A stretch of 64,000 nt of DNA from Streptomyces sp. 35G-GA-8 (GTDB taxonomy: Bacteria > Actinomycetota > Actinomycetes > Streptomycetales > Streptomycetaceae), in the NCBI RefSeq assembly GCF_023534745.1, contig NZ_JAMHJQ010000003.1, positions 124,001 through 188,000 of the forward strand. Reading direction: 5' to 3'. Position 1 is the first letter of the stretch. Every line of letters begins with the position of its first letter. Positions 1-8,095 of this stretch are shown one piece after another. The position numbers and the translations under genes were made by a program. The notes under the pieces were generated by a model. That model did not search any database. It was given only the letters and a program-made list of their open reading frames with translations, and was not told the DNA's origin.

Positions 1-414
1 CGCGGCGTGCGCGAGGCCGAGCCGGTCCAGTAACTCCTCGACACGGCCCGCCGGATGGCCGCCCATGGTGCGGTAGATCCGGAGATGGTCCCGCGCCGAG
101 TGCTGCGGGTGGAAGGCCGAGGCGTCGAGCACCGCCCCGACGACCTCGGAGGGCCGGCGCAGCTCTCCGTACCGCTTGCCGCCGATCGTGGCGGTGCCCC
201 CGGTCGGGGTGACCAGGCCCAGGATCATGCGCATGGTCGTGGTCTTGCCCGCTCCGTTGGGTCCGAGGAAGCCGGTGATGGCGCCCGGCTCCACGGAGAA
301 GCTGAGCCCGTCCACCGCGGCGACCGGCCCGAACCGCTTGGTCAGGCCGGTCACGTCGATCCGGTGGCTCGGGTGACGCGTCGGTTCCGTGGCTGAAGTC
401 CGCGTCTGTGCCAT
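1..414 (-). CDS. ABC transporter ATP-binding protein (partial, 3' end outside window)
   Basis: This is the N-terminal 138 codons of an ABC ATPase; the rest lies beyond base 1. Walker A (GPNGAGKTTT) is at residues 51-60. The following region has a Q-loop-like stretch and the DrrA/CcmA-style context typical of drug- or lipid-export ATPases. The ATG at 414 follows a GAGGGAGGGA ribosome-binding stretch. It diverges from a YtrA-type GntR regulator 85 bp away, a common pairing in which the repressor controls a small ABC exporter. Codon 128 (bases 33-31) is TTA, the rare leucine codon read by the bldA tRNA in Streptomyces, so translation may be developmentally gated. The substrate cannot be told from this fragment. 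Confidence 0.9.
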   Translation of the reverse strand, partial: MAQTRTSATEPTRHPSHRIDVTGLTKRFGPVAAVDGLSFSVEPGAITGFLGPNGAGKTTTMRMILGLVTPTGGTATIGGKRYGELRRPSEVVGAVLDASAFHPQHSARDHLRIYRTMGGHPAGRVEELLDRLGLAHAA

Positions 415-499
415 GGGATCCATCCCTCCCTCTGGGACCCGGGGCCCGGTCCTGCCGTGATATCTATTCTAGTAGTTGTACATCAGATAGAGTGAGCGT
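415..499. promoter_or_regulatory. Divergent promoter/operator between ABC ATPase and GntR regulator
   Basis: This 85-bp intergenic region is AT-rich compared with its surroundings. It contains an inverted repeat, TATCT (461-465) with AGATA (485-489), around TTCTAGTAGTTGTACATC. Such symmetric sites usually bind GntR repressors of the YtrA type, so autoregulation plus control of the ABC gene is the likely role. This is inferred from position and symmetry only. Confidence 0.45.
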
Positions 500-910
500 G
501 TGCGACTCGTGCTCGATCTCGACAGTGAGGCCCCGATCTATCAGCAGATCCGCGACCGGGTGGTGGAAGCCATCGCGGACGGCTCCCTGGCGCCCGGTGC
601 GTCCCTGCCCTCCACCAGACAGCTCGCCGTCGACCTGGCGATCAACTTCCACACCGTGAACAAGGCATACGACCTGCTCCGGCGCGAGGGCATCATCCGC
701 GTCAACCGCAAGAGCGGAGCGGTGGTCCACCCGGATGTGCGGACGGCGACGGCGGAACTGCGGGTGGGGACCGACTGGGAGCGGCGGCTGCGCACGCTGC
801 TGGCCGAAGCGGTGGTGCGAGGCAGTACCGAGGAGGAGGTCGACGCGTATGTACGGGCGACCCTGGAGGGGTTCGCCCAGCGGAACGAGGGGGGTGGCGG
901 GGAGCGGTGA
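500..910 (+). CDS. GntR family transcriptional regulator (YtrA subfamily)
   Basis: A 136-residue protein with the GntR winged helix at about residues 8-75: the opening PIYQQIRDRVVEAI, then LPSTRQLAVDL and NFHTVNKAYDLLRREG recognition segments. The C-terminal part is only about 60 residues, too short for a FadR or HutC effector domain. That is typical of the YtrA subfamily, which represses ABC-transporter operons. The GTG at 500 gives the family's usual N-terminus. It diverges from an ABC ATPase gene and is followed 72 bp later by a DUF1648-type membrane protein, another frequent partner. The effector is unknown. Confidence 0.9.
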   Translation: MRLVLDLDSEAPIYQQIRDRVVEAIADGSLAPGASLPSTRQLAVDLAINFHTVNKAYDLLRREGIIRVNRKSGAVVHPDVRTATAELRVGTDWERRLRTLLAEAVVRGSTEEEVDAYVRATLEGFAQRNEGGGGER

Positions 911-982
911 AGAAGCCCTGGCGGCTGCGGTCCCGGCCGGCCGTGCCCCGTCGCTCACACGAGATTGGATCGGGTGACCACC

Positions 983-2137
983 ATGCTTGTCAGCCTGCTC
1001 GTCAATGCCGGAATCCTGCTGCCCCTAGGAGCCACCCTCTGCGCCGCGCCGAGCCCGTCGCTCAACCCCCACTCGGTGCCCTTCGGTGTACGGGTACCGC
1101 CCGACAGGGCGGACGCCCCCGAAGTGAGCGCGCAACGTCGGCGCTACCGCGCTCTGTTGCTGCCGGCCACCCTCGTGGTCACCGTGGCCGCCCTCGTCAT
1201 CGGCGCGGTGCTCGACAGCGTCGCGGTCGGCGGCGTCGCGGCGCTCGTGCTCTGTGCGATCGCCGCCGCGCTGTGGCTGAGCGCGCATCGCGCCCTCGTC
1301 CGCGCGAAGGAGCGGGGCGACTGGTACAAGCACGTACGGCAGGGTGTGGCGACGGACACCTCCCTGCGCACCGATCCCGTACGGCTCCCGTGGGCATGGA
1401 CGATTCCTTCGCTCGTGGTGATCGTCGTGACCGCCGTCGCAGGTGCGATCGCCTATCCGCGGCTGCCCGAGACGATGGCGCTACCGAAACGTACGTCGAG
1501 CGGGACCGTGTACCGCGAGATCACGACCACCTTCTGGACCGTGTTCGGCCCGGTCTTCGCCCAGATCCTGCTGACCGCCGTGGTCATCGGGACGGTCGCC
1601 GCCGTGCTGCGCGCCCGCGCGGACCTGGATGTCTCGCGGCCTCTGAGCAGCGCCGCCCGGCACCGCCGCCACCTCGGTCTGACGGGGCGGTCTCTGCTGG
1701 GCATCGCCGCGCTGCTGAACCTCATGCTGCTCGGGCTGTCCGGGATGATGTGGAGCGACAACCGCTCCGGCGCGGTGCTGTCCCTGGTCGTCGGCGGGCC
1801 GCTGCTCGCGGCCGTCGCCGCGTCCGTGCCGCTCATACGCGACGGATCCGGGGGCGGCCGACCGACGTCGGAAGGCACGGGCGGCTCGGGAGGCGAGGGT
1901 GGCGCGGATGGCTTCGACGGCGCGGACGAGGAGACCGGGCTGGTGCCGCGCGACGACGACCGCCACTGGTACGGCGCCGGCACCGTCTACGTCAACGCCG
2001 ACGATCCCGCCGTCCTGGTGCCCCGGCGCGTGGGGCTGGGCTGGACCGTCAATCTGGGCAATCCCCGGTTCCTGATCATCTCCGCGGCGGTGCTCGCCAT
2101 CGCCGCGGGGGCGACGGTCGTGTCCGCGACCGTGTGA
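983..2137 (+). CDS. DUF1648/DUF5808-type multi-spanning membrane protein
   Basis: About 384 residues with around eight hydrophobic segments: one at the N-terminus, a pair near residues 55-100, one near 140 (WAWTIPSLVVIVVTAVAG), three between 185 and 285, and one at the C-terminus. The segment after residue 140, with YPRLPETMALP, matches DUF1648. The region HWYGAGTVYVNADDPAVLVP near the end matches DUF5808. Such proteins often sit beside YtrA-type GntR genes, as here, and may be sensory or envelope proteins. The start is uncertain: ATG 983 has GGTGA six bases upstream; GTG 974 and TTG 965 are in frame. The biochemical role is not known. Confidence 0.8.
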   Translation: MLVSLLVNAGILLPLGATLCAAPSPSLNPHSVPFGVRVPPDRADAPEVSAQRRRYRALLLPATLVVTVAALVIGAVLDSVAVGGVAALVLCAIAAALWLSAHRALVRAKERGDWYKHVRQGVATDTSLRTDPVRLPWAWTIPSLVVIVVTAVAGAIAYPRLPETMALPKRTSSGTVYREITTTFWTVFGPVFAQILLTAVVIGTVAAVLRARADLDVSRPLSSAARHRRHLGLTGRSLLGIAALLNLMLLGLSGMMWSDNRSGAVLSLVVGGPLLAAVAASVPLIRDGSGGGRPTSEGTGGSGGEGGADGFDGADEETGLVPRDDDRHWYGAGTVYVNADDPAVLVPRRVGLGWTVNLGNPRFLIISAAVLAIAAGATVVSATV

Positions 2138-2171
2138 TCGGGCCGGCTCGGGCCCCGCATAGGGTGGGGGG

Positions 2172-2792
2172 ATGCAGGAGCAGTACCGGACCGTCGCCCG
2201 AGCGGGCGTCCACGAGACCGAGATCAATCGGTCGCGCTTCATCTGCGCGCTGGCGCCCGTGGCGACGGAGGAGGAGGCGCGGGAGTTCGTCGCGCGGATC
2301 CGCGAGGAACACCCGACGGCCACGCACAACTGCTTCGCGTATGTGATCGGCGCCGACGCCTCCGTGCAGAAGGCCGGTGACGACGGTGAGCCGGGCGGTA
2401 CGGCGGGCGCGCCGATGCTCCAGATGCTGACGCGACGTGAGGTGCGCTACACCGCCGCGGTCGTGACCCGCTACTACGGCGGGGTCAAGCTCGGCGCGGG
2501 CGGACTGATCAGGGCGTACGGGGGAGTGGTCGGCGAGGCCCTGGACGCCGTCGGGACCCTCACCCGGCAGCGCTTCCGACTGGCGACCGTCACCGTCGAC
2601 CACCAGCGCGCGGGCCGGCTGGAGAACGATCTGCGGGCGACCGGGCGTGCGGTGCGCGACGTACGGTACGCCGAGGCGGTCACGATCGAGATCGGCCTGC
2701 CGGACTCGGAGGTACCGGCGTTCCGGGCATGGTTGGCCGATACGACGGCCGGGACCGCCGTGCTGGAGCTGGGCGGAGAGGTCTTTGCCTGA
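2172..2792 (+). CDS. YigZ/IMPACT family protein
   Basis: A 206-residue protein of the UPF0029/IMPACT family. The signature RYYGGVKLGAGGLIRAYGG lies near residues 98-116, and THNCFAYVIG with the DDGEPGGTAG motif lies before it. The C-terminal DUF1949-like half follows. The length matches bacterial YigZ. Eukaryotic IMPACT proteins modulate the GCN2 stress kinase; bacterial members have no settled function, though their fold resembles translation-factor domains. The ATG at 2172 follows GGTGGGGGG. It appears monocistronic, although sbcD starts only 36 bp downstream on the same strand. Confidence 0.9.
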   Translation: MQEQYRTVARAGVHETEINRSRFICALAPVATEEEAREFVARIREEHPTATHNCFAYVIGADASVQKAGDDGEPGGTAGAPMLQMLTRREVRYTAAVVTRYYGGVKLGAGGLIRAYGGVVGEALDAVGTLTRQRFRLATVTVDHQRAGRLENDLRATGRAVRDVRYAEAVTIEIGLPDSEVPAFRAWLADTTAGTAVLELGGEVFA

Positions 2793-2828
2793 TATGCCCC
2801 GCGTCTTCCGCCCTTTGGAGAGCCGGTC

Positions 2829-3995
2829 TTGAGGATTCTGCACACGTCGGACTGGCATCTCGGGCGGTCGTTCCACCGGGTGAGCATGCTCGACGCCCAG
2901 GCCGCGTTCCTCGACCATCTCGTGGCCACGGCCCGGGACCGCGCGGTGGACGCCGTCGTCGTCGCGGGCGATGTCCACGACCGGGCCGTACCCCCGCTCA
3001 GCGCGGTGGAGTTGTTCGACCGGGCCCTGCACCGTCTCGCCGACGCCGGCGTACCGACCGTGATGATCTCCGGGAACCATGACTCGGCGCGTCGGCTCGG
3101 CGTCCTCGCGGGCCTGGTCGAGCGCGCGGGGATCCATCTGCGGACCGACCCGGCCGGCTGCGCCACCCCCGTGCTGCTGAAGGACGCGCACGGCGAGGTG
3201 GCCTTCTACGGACTGCCCTATCTCGAACCGGCCCTGGTAAGGGACGAGTTCAAGGTCGCCAAGGCCCACCACGAGACGGTGCTCGGCGCCGCCATGGAAC
3301 GGGTACGGGCCGATCTCGCGGGACGCGACCCGGGCACCCGCTCCGTCGTCCTCGCGCACGCGTTCGTCGCGGGCGGCGCGCCCAGCGACAGCGAACGGGA
3401 CATCACCGTGGGCGGTGTGGCGGCCGTGCCCACCGGAGTCTTCGACGGCGTCGACTATGTCGCCCTGGGACATCTGCACGGCGCCCAGACCCTCACCGAA
3501 CGCGTCCGTTACGCGGGCTCGCCCCTCGCGTACTCCTTCTCGGAGACCACGCACCGCAAGACGATGTGGCTGATCGAGCTGGGGCCGCGGGGCGAGATCG
3601 GGGCGGAGCGGATCGACTGTCCGGTACCACGCGCCCTGGCCCGGATCCGGGGCACGCTCGACGAACTGCTCGACGACCCCCGGTTCGCCCGCCACGAGTC
3701 GTCCTGGGTCGAGGCGACCCTGACCGATCCGGTACGCCCCGCCGAGCCCATGGCCCGGCTCACCGAACGCTTCCCGTACACACTCAGCCTTGTCCTCGAC
3801 CCCGAGCGGGGCGACGACGACCCGCTCTCCTCCTACGCGCAGCGCCTCGCGGGCCGTACCGACCAGCAGATCGCGGAGGACTTCATCGCGCACGTACGGG
3901 GCGGATCGGGGCCCGACGAGCCCGAACGCGCGGTGCTGCGCGCCGCGTTCGAGGACGTACGGGTCGACGCGACGGTACGCGAGGAGACCCCGTGA
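2829..3995 (+). CDS. sbcD: Exonuclease subunit SbcD (Mre11 homologue)
   Basis: A 388-residue calcineurin-like nuclease subunit of the SbcCD (Rad50-Mre11) complex, which opens and trims hairpins and blocked DNA ends. The metallophosphoesterase motifs are in order: TSDWHLGR near residue 6, GDVHDR near 48, GNHDS near 81, a conserved His in LAHAFV, and GHLHGAQ near 218. The C-terminal capping domain follows. Its stop codon overlaps the sbcC GTG start by four bases (GTGA at 3992-3995), so the two subunits are translationally coupled. Confidence 0.97.
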   Translation: MRILHTSDWHLGRSFHRVSMLDAQAAFLDHLVATARDRAVDAVVVAGDVHDRAVPPLSAVELFDRALHRLADAGVPTVMISGNHDSARRLGVLAGLVERAGIHLRTDPAGCATPVLLKDAHGEVAFYGLPYLEPALVRDEFKVAKAHHETVLGAAMERVRADLAGRDPGTRSVVLAHAFVAGGAPSDSERDITVGGVAAVPTGVFDGVDYVALGHLHGAQTLTERVRYAGSPLAYSFSETTHRKTMWLIELGPRGEIGAERIDCPVPRALARIRGTLDELLDDPRFARHESSWVEATLTDPVRPAEPMARLTERFPYTLSLVLDPERGDDDPLSSYAQRLAGRTDQQIAEDFIAHVRGGSGPDEPERAVLRAAFEDVRVDATVREETP

Positions 3996-6900
3996 GGCTG
4001 CACCGGCTGACCATCACCGCCTTCGGGCCGTTCGCCACCACCGAGGAGGTGGACTTCGACGCGCTCTGCGCCGCCGGGCTCTTCCTGCTGCACGGCCCGA
4101 CCGGCGCCGGGAAGACCTCGGTGCTCGACGCGGTCTGCTACGCGCTCTACGGCGCCGTGCCGGGCGCCCGTCAGAGCCCCGGGGTCACACTCCGCAGCGA
4201 TCACGCGCCCGTCGGGACCCCCACCGAGATCGGCCTCGATCTGACCGTCGGCGGCCGACGGCTGGAGATCGTCCGACGGCCCGCGCAGCTCCGGCCGAAG
4301 AAGCGGACGAAGGGATTCACCACCGAGAAGGCGCAGAGCTGGCTGCGGGAGTACGACGCCGAGAGCGGTACATGGCGCGCGCTGAGCCGCTCCCACCAGG
4401 AGATCGGCGAGGAGATCGGAGTCCTGCTCGGGATGAGCAGGGATCAGTTCTGCCAGGTGGTGCTGTTGCCACAGGGCGACTTCGCGCGCTTCCTGCGCGC
4501 GGACGCGGAGGCGCGCGGGAAGCTTCTCGGCAAGCTCTTCGACACCCGCAGGTTCGCCGCGGTCGAGGAGCGCCTCGCCGAGCTGCGGCGCGCGGCCGAG
4601 CACCGGGTACGCGCGGGCGACGACCGGCTTCTCGCCGTCGCGCAGCGGCTCGCCCAGGAGGCGGGGGACCGTACGGCGTCCCCCTCCGGCAACCGTACGG
4701 CGTCCCCCTCGGGCGACCCCGCGACGCCGCCACTGCCCGAACTCCGGCCGGGCGACGCGGGGTTCGCCCCGGCCGTCCTGGAGTGGGCGGCGGTCGTCCG
4801 CACCGGCGCCCACGAGTGGTCCGACATCACGGAATCCGCCCTGTCCGGCGCCGAGAGCCGCGCCCTGGCCGCCGGGCGCGCGCTGGACGCCGAGCGGGAA
4901 CTGGCCGCGCTGCAGGAGCGGTTCGTCCAGACGCGGCGCCGCGCCGAGGCGCTGGAGGAACAGCGCTCCGAACACGAGCGGGCACGGGCCCGGCTGGAGC
5001 GTTCCCACAAGGCGGAGCTGGTCGCACCGGCGCTCTCGCTGCGCGCCGACGCGGAACAGGCCCACCGCGCCGCCACCGCCGAGTACGAGCACGCCCGGGC
5101 GCTGCTGCCCGCCGGTCTCATGGACGCCGGAGCGGAACAACTCGCCGCGCTGGAAGGGAAGGTGCGCCAAGAGCTGGGCGCGCTCGACGCGGCCCGGCGC
5201 GCCGAGCACCGCGACACCGAGATCACGGCCGAGCGCGCCGGCCTGGACCGGCAGGCCCGTGCCGACGACGAGGTCCTTCAGGAAGCGGCCGACTGGCTGG
5301 CCGGGTGGGAGCACCGACGCGGCGTCCTCCAGGACCGTGTCGAGGCCGCGCAGGAGGCCGCGACCCACGCCGAACAACTCGCCGGACAGCTCGACCCCGC
5401 GCGCCTGCGGCTCGAAGCGGCCCGGCGGCGCGACACCCTCGAAACGGCGGCCTCGGAGGCCGGGCGGCTGCTCAACTCGGCCCGGGAGCAGGCCAATACG
5501 GCGCATGAGCACTGGCTCGACCTGCGCGGCCGACGGCTGGCAGGCATGGCCGCCGAGCTGGCCGCCCGGCTCGTCGACGGTGAACCCTGCGCGGTCTGCG
5601 GCTCCGCCGCGCACCCCGGGCCCGCGCCGGCCACCGACGGCCAGGTCGACCCCGCCGCGGAGGACGCCGCGCTGGCGGCCTACCGGCGCGCCGACCAGGC
5701 CCGCGGCCGCGCCGAGCGCGAACACACGGCGATACGGGAACGACACACGGCGGCCCGCGCGGCGGCCGGTGAGTCGAGCGTCGCCGAACTCGCCACGCTC
5801 ACCGAGCGGCTGGACCGGGAACACACCGAGGCCCGCCGTGTCGCCGCCGGTACCCACGCGGCCCGCGAGGCCCTGGGCCGCGCCGAGCGTGAGTACGAGG
5901 GCCGGCTCACCACGCAGCGCGAGGCCGAACGCCGCGTGGCCGCCCGTACCTCCAGGCGCGACGCCCTGGAACGCGAACAGAACGCGCTGCGGGCCGAGTT
6001 GAACCACGCCCGGGGAGCCGCGGACAGCGTCGCGGAACGCGCCGCGCAGCTGGCCGACCGGGCCGGCCGGTTCGCCGGGGCCGCCGAGGCCGTACGCGCC
6101 GTCGAGACCACCGCGCTCCGGCTCAAGGAGGCCGACGGCCGGGTGGCCGGCGCCGCCTTCCGGGCCGGGTTCGACACCCCGGAGGCCGCCGCGGACGCCC
6201 TGCTCACCGACACCGACCGGCGGACGCTCCAGCACCGGCTCGACGACTGGCGGGCCGAGGCCGCCGCGGTCGCCGACCGGCTCGCGGAACCGGAGACGCG
6301 GGCCGCCGCGGATCACCCGCCCGCCAGGACCGAGGCCGTCGCAGCCGCCCACAACGCCGCCGAACGCGCCCTGCGCGACGCGTCGTCCGCCGCGACCACC
6401 GCCCGGGACCGCCGTGCCGAGCTGGGCAGACTCTCCCGGCTGGCCGAGGCCGAGGTACGCGCACTCGGCCCGGTGCGCGAGGAGTACGACAGGGTGGCCC
6501 GCCTCGCCGGTCTCACCGCGGGCACCTCCACCGACAACGAACGCAGGATGCGCCTGGAGTCCTATGTGCTGGCCGCCCGCCTCGAACAGGTCGCGGCGGC
6601 GGCCACCGTACGGCTCCAGCGCATGTCCTCCGGCCGGTACGCCCTGGTCCACTCCGACGCCAGAACGGGCGGCCAGCGGCGCTCCGGGCTCGGGCTCCAG
6701 GTCATCGACGCCTGGACCGGCAGCGCGCGTGACACCTCGACACTCTCCGGCGGCGAGACCTTCTTCGCGTCCCTCGCCCTCGCGCTCGGCCTCGCGGACG
6801 TCGTCACCGACGAGGCGGGCGGCGCCCGGCTGGACACCCTCTTCATCGACGAGGGCTTCGGCAGCCTGGACGATCAGACGCTGGACGAGGTCCTGGACGT

Positions 6901-7045
6901 CCTGGACTCGCTCAGGGAGCGCGACCGGAGCGTCGGCATCGTCAGCCACGTCGCCGACCTGCGCCGCCGTGTCCCCACCCAACTGGAGATCGTCAAGGAC
7001 CGCCATGGCTCGGCGATCCGGCAGGGGACCCAGGTATCTCCCTGA
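3992..7045 (+). CDS. sbcC: Exonuclease subunit SbcC (Rad50-like SMC ATPase)
   Basis: About 1017 residues, the normal size for SbcC. Walker A (GPTGAGKTS) is near residue 34. A long charged, Ala/Glu/Arg-rich coiled coil fills the middle and is broken by the zinc-hook CAVC at residues 533-536. The C-terminal ATPase half has the signature LSGGETFFASLALALGL near residue 917 and Walker B TLFIDEGFGSLDD near 950. The frame is open upstream of 3992, but the coupled GTG at 3992 gives the canonical RLHRLTITAFGPF start. With SbcD it forms the ATP-gated double-strand-break processing nuclease. A 24-nt in-frame duplication lies at 4668-4715. Confidence 0.97.
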   Translation: MRLHRLTITAFGPFATTEEVDFDALCAAGLFLLHGPTGAGKTSVLDAVCYALYGAVPGARQSPGVTLRSDHAPVGTPTEIGLDLTVGGRRLEIVRRPAQLRPKKRTKGFTTEKAQSWLREYDAESGTWRALSRSHQEIGEEIGVLLGMSRDQFCQVVLLPQGDFARFLRADAEARGKLLGKLFDTRRFAAVEERLAELRRAAEHRVRAGDDRLLAVAQRLAQEAGDRTASPSGNRTASPSGDPATPPLPELRPGDAGFAPAVLEWAAVVRTGAHEWSDITESALSGAESRALAAGRALDAERELAALQERFVQTRRRAEALEEQRSEHERARARLERSHKAELVAPALSLRADAEQAHRAATAEYEHARALLPAGLMDAGAEQLAALEGKVRQELGALDAARRAEHRDTEITAERAGLDRQARADDEVLQEAADWLAGWEHRRGVLQDRVEAAQEAATHAEQLAGQLDPARLRLEAARRRDTLETAASEAGRLLNSAREQANTAHEHWLDLRGRRLAGMAAELAARLVDGEPCAVCGSAAHPGPAPATDGQVDPAAEDAALAAYRRADQARGRAEREHTAIRERHTAARAAAGESSVAELATLTERLDREHTEARRVAAGTHAAREALGRAEREYEGRLTTQREAERRVAARTSRRDALEREQNALRAELNHARGAADSVAERAAQLADRAGRFAGAAEAVRAVETTALRLKEADGRVAGAAFRAGFDTPEAAADALLTDTDRRTLQHRLDDWRAEAAAVADRLAEPETRAAADHPPARTEAVAAAHNAAERALRDASSAATTARDRRAELGRLSRLAEAEVRALGPVREEYDRVARLAGLTAGTSTDNERRMRLESYVLAARLEQVAAAATVRLQRMSSGRYALVHSDARTGGQRRSGLGLQVIDAWTGSARDTSTLSGGETFFASLALALGLADVVTDEAGGARLDTLFIDEGFGSLDDQTLDEVLDVLDSLRERDRSVGIVSHVADLRRRVPTQLEIVKDRHGSAIRQGTQVSP
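4668..4715. repeat. In-frame 24-bp tandem duplication within sbcC
   Basis: Two adjacent copies (4668-4691 and 4692-4715) share ACCGTACGGCGTCCCCCTC and encode RTASPSGN then RTASPSGD. The duplication sits in a low-complexity stretch of the first coiled-coil arm, where length changes are tolerated. It is probably a replication-slippage event. Confidence 0.85.
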
Positions 7046-7095
7046 GGGGAGAACCGCGTGGACAACGGCCGCCCCTCAGACCATGATCGTCAGCT

Positions 7096-7947
7096 ATGCC
7101 CCTCCTTGAGCCCCCGGCTCCCGAAGCACTCCGCCGCGACCCGCTGCCGCTGCGTGGCCGTACCGCGCTGGTCACCGGCGCCAGCCGGCGCGGCGGTATC
7201 GGATACGCGGTCGCCCGGCGCCTGGTTGCGTACGGCGCGAGCGTGTATCTCCATCACCATGTGCCGCACGACGCGGGTCAGCCCTGGGGAGCCGATCCGG
7301 ACGGTCCCGAAGGTGTCGCCGCCGCCGTACGGGAGGCGCGCGCGGATCCGGAGGCGCTGGTGGTCCACGGGCCCGCCGACCTGTCCGATGCCGAGGCGCC
7401 CGCCGCGCTGATCGCCACCGCGGCGGAAGCGCTCGGCGGCCGGCTCGACATCCTGGTCGCCAACCACGCGCTCAGCGGCGACGACGGCCCACTCGACACC
7501 ATCGACGCGGCGATGCTCGACGCCCACTGGGCGGTCGACACCCGGTCGGTGATCCTGCTCATCCAGGCCTACGCCCGGCGGCGCGCGACCCTGCCCGGCC
7601 GTACGCCCGGCGGCCGGGTCATGATGATGACGTCCGGTCAGGACATCGCGGGCGGGATGCCGGGGGAGATCGCGTACGGTCTGGCCAAAGGCGCTCTCGC
7701 CTCCGCGACCCGGTCGCTGGCCGGCTCGCTCGCGGCACAGTTGGTGACGGTCAACACGGTCAACCCCGGGCCCGTCGACACGGGTTACCTGACCGGAGCG
7801 GCGTACGAGGAGATCGCGGCGTTGTTCCCCGCCGGGCGCTGGGGGATGCCCGACGACCCGGCCCGGCTGATCGCCTGGCTGGCCACCGACGAGGCCGAGT
7901 GGATCACCGGTCAGGTCATCGACTCCGAGGGCGGTCTCCGCCGCTGA
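7096..7947 (+). CDS. SDR family oxidoreductase
   Basis: A 283-residue short-chain dehydrogenase/reductase with one Rossmann domain. The dinucleotide-binding loop is the variant TGASRRGGIG near residues 28-37, with two extra Arg residues as in a subset of classical SDRs. The catalytic Ser lies in MTSGQD and the catalytic Tyr/Lys in AYGLAKG near residue 195. The C-terminus has the usual NPGPVDTG turn and a VIDSEGG ending. The start ATG is 50 bp past sbcC. Nothing in the sequence indicates the substrate. Confidence 0.9.
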   Translation: MPLLEPPAPEALRRDPLPLRGRTALVTGASRRGGIGYAVARRLVAYGASVYLHHHVPHDAGQPWGADPDGPEGVAAAVREARADPEALVVHGPADLSDAEAPAALIATAAEALGGRLDILVANHALSGDDGPLDTIDAAMLDAHWAVDTRSVILLIQAYARRRATLPGRTPGGRVMMMTSGQDIAGGMPGEIAYGLAKGALASATRSLAGSLAAQLVTVNTVNPGPVDTGYLTGAAYEEIAALFPAGRWGMPDDPARLIAWLATDEAEWITGQVIDSEGGLRR

Positions 7948-8002
7948 CCGAGGTCGACGGGAAACCTGGCGCCCATCGAAAGCCCCTCAGGAAAGAGGGC
8001 GC

Positions 8003-8035
8003 GGCCGGGCTCATGCCTCTCGGCTGAGCCCGGCC
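8003..8035. terminator. Bidirectional hairpin terminator between convergent genes
   Basis: A perfect 11-bp GC-rich stem (GGCCGGGCTCA at 8003-8013 with TGAGCCCGGCC at 8025-8035) and an 11-nt loop lie between the converging SDR and DUF885 genes. There is no U-tract, which is usual for actinomycete terminators. Confidence 0.75.
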
Positions 8036-8095
8036 ACCCCCGTGACGAGACACGCGGCCATCCCGTGGCCACTTCTGTACCGGAAAGGGGCAGGG

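Noticed and set aside
2076-3893. A 605-residue minus-strand open frame across yigZ and sbcD
   Set aside because: No recognisable domains; overlaps two certain genes in opposite orientation.
3833-7006. A 1057-residue open frame on the minus strand antisense to sbcC
   Set aside because: Gly/Arg/Val-rich shadow of a GC-rich gene; the plus strand encodes a complete SbcC with all motifs.
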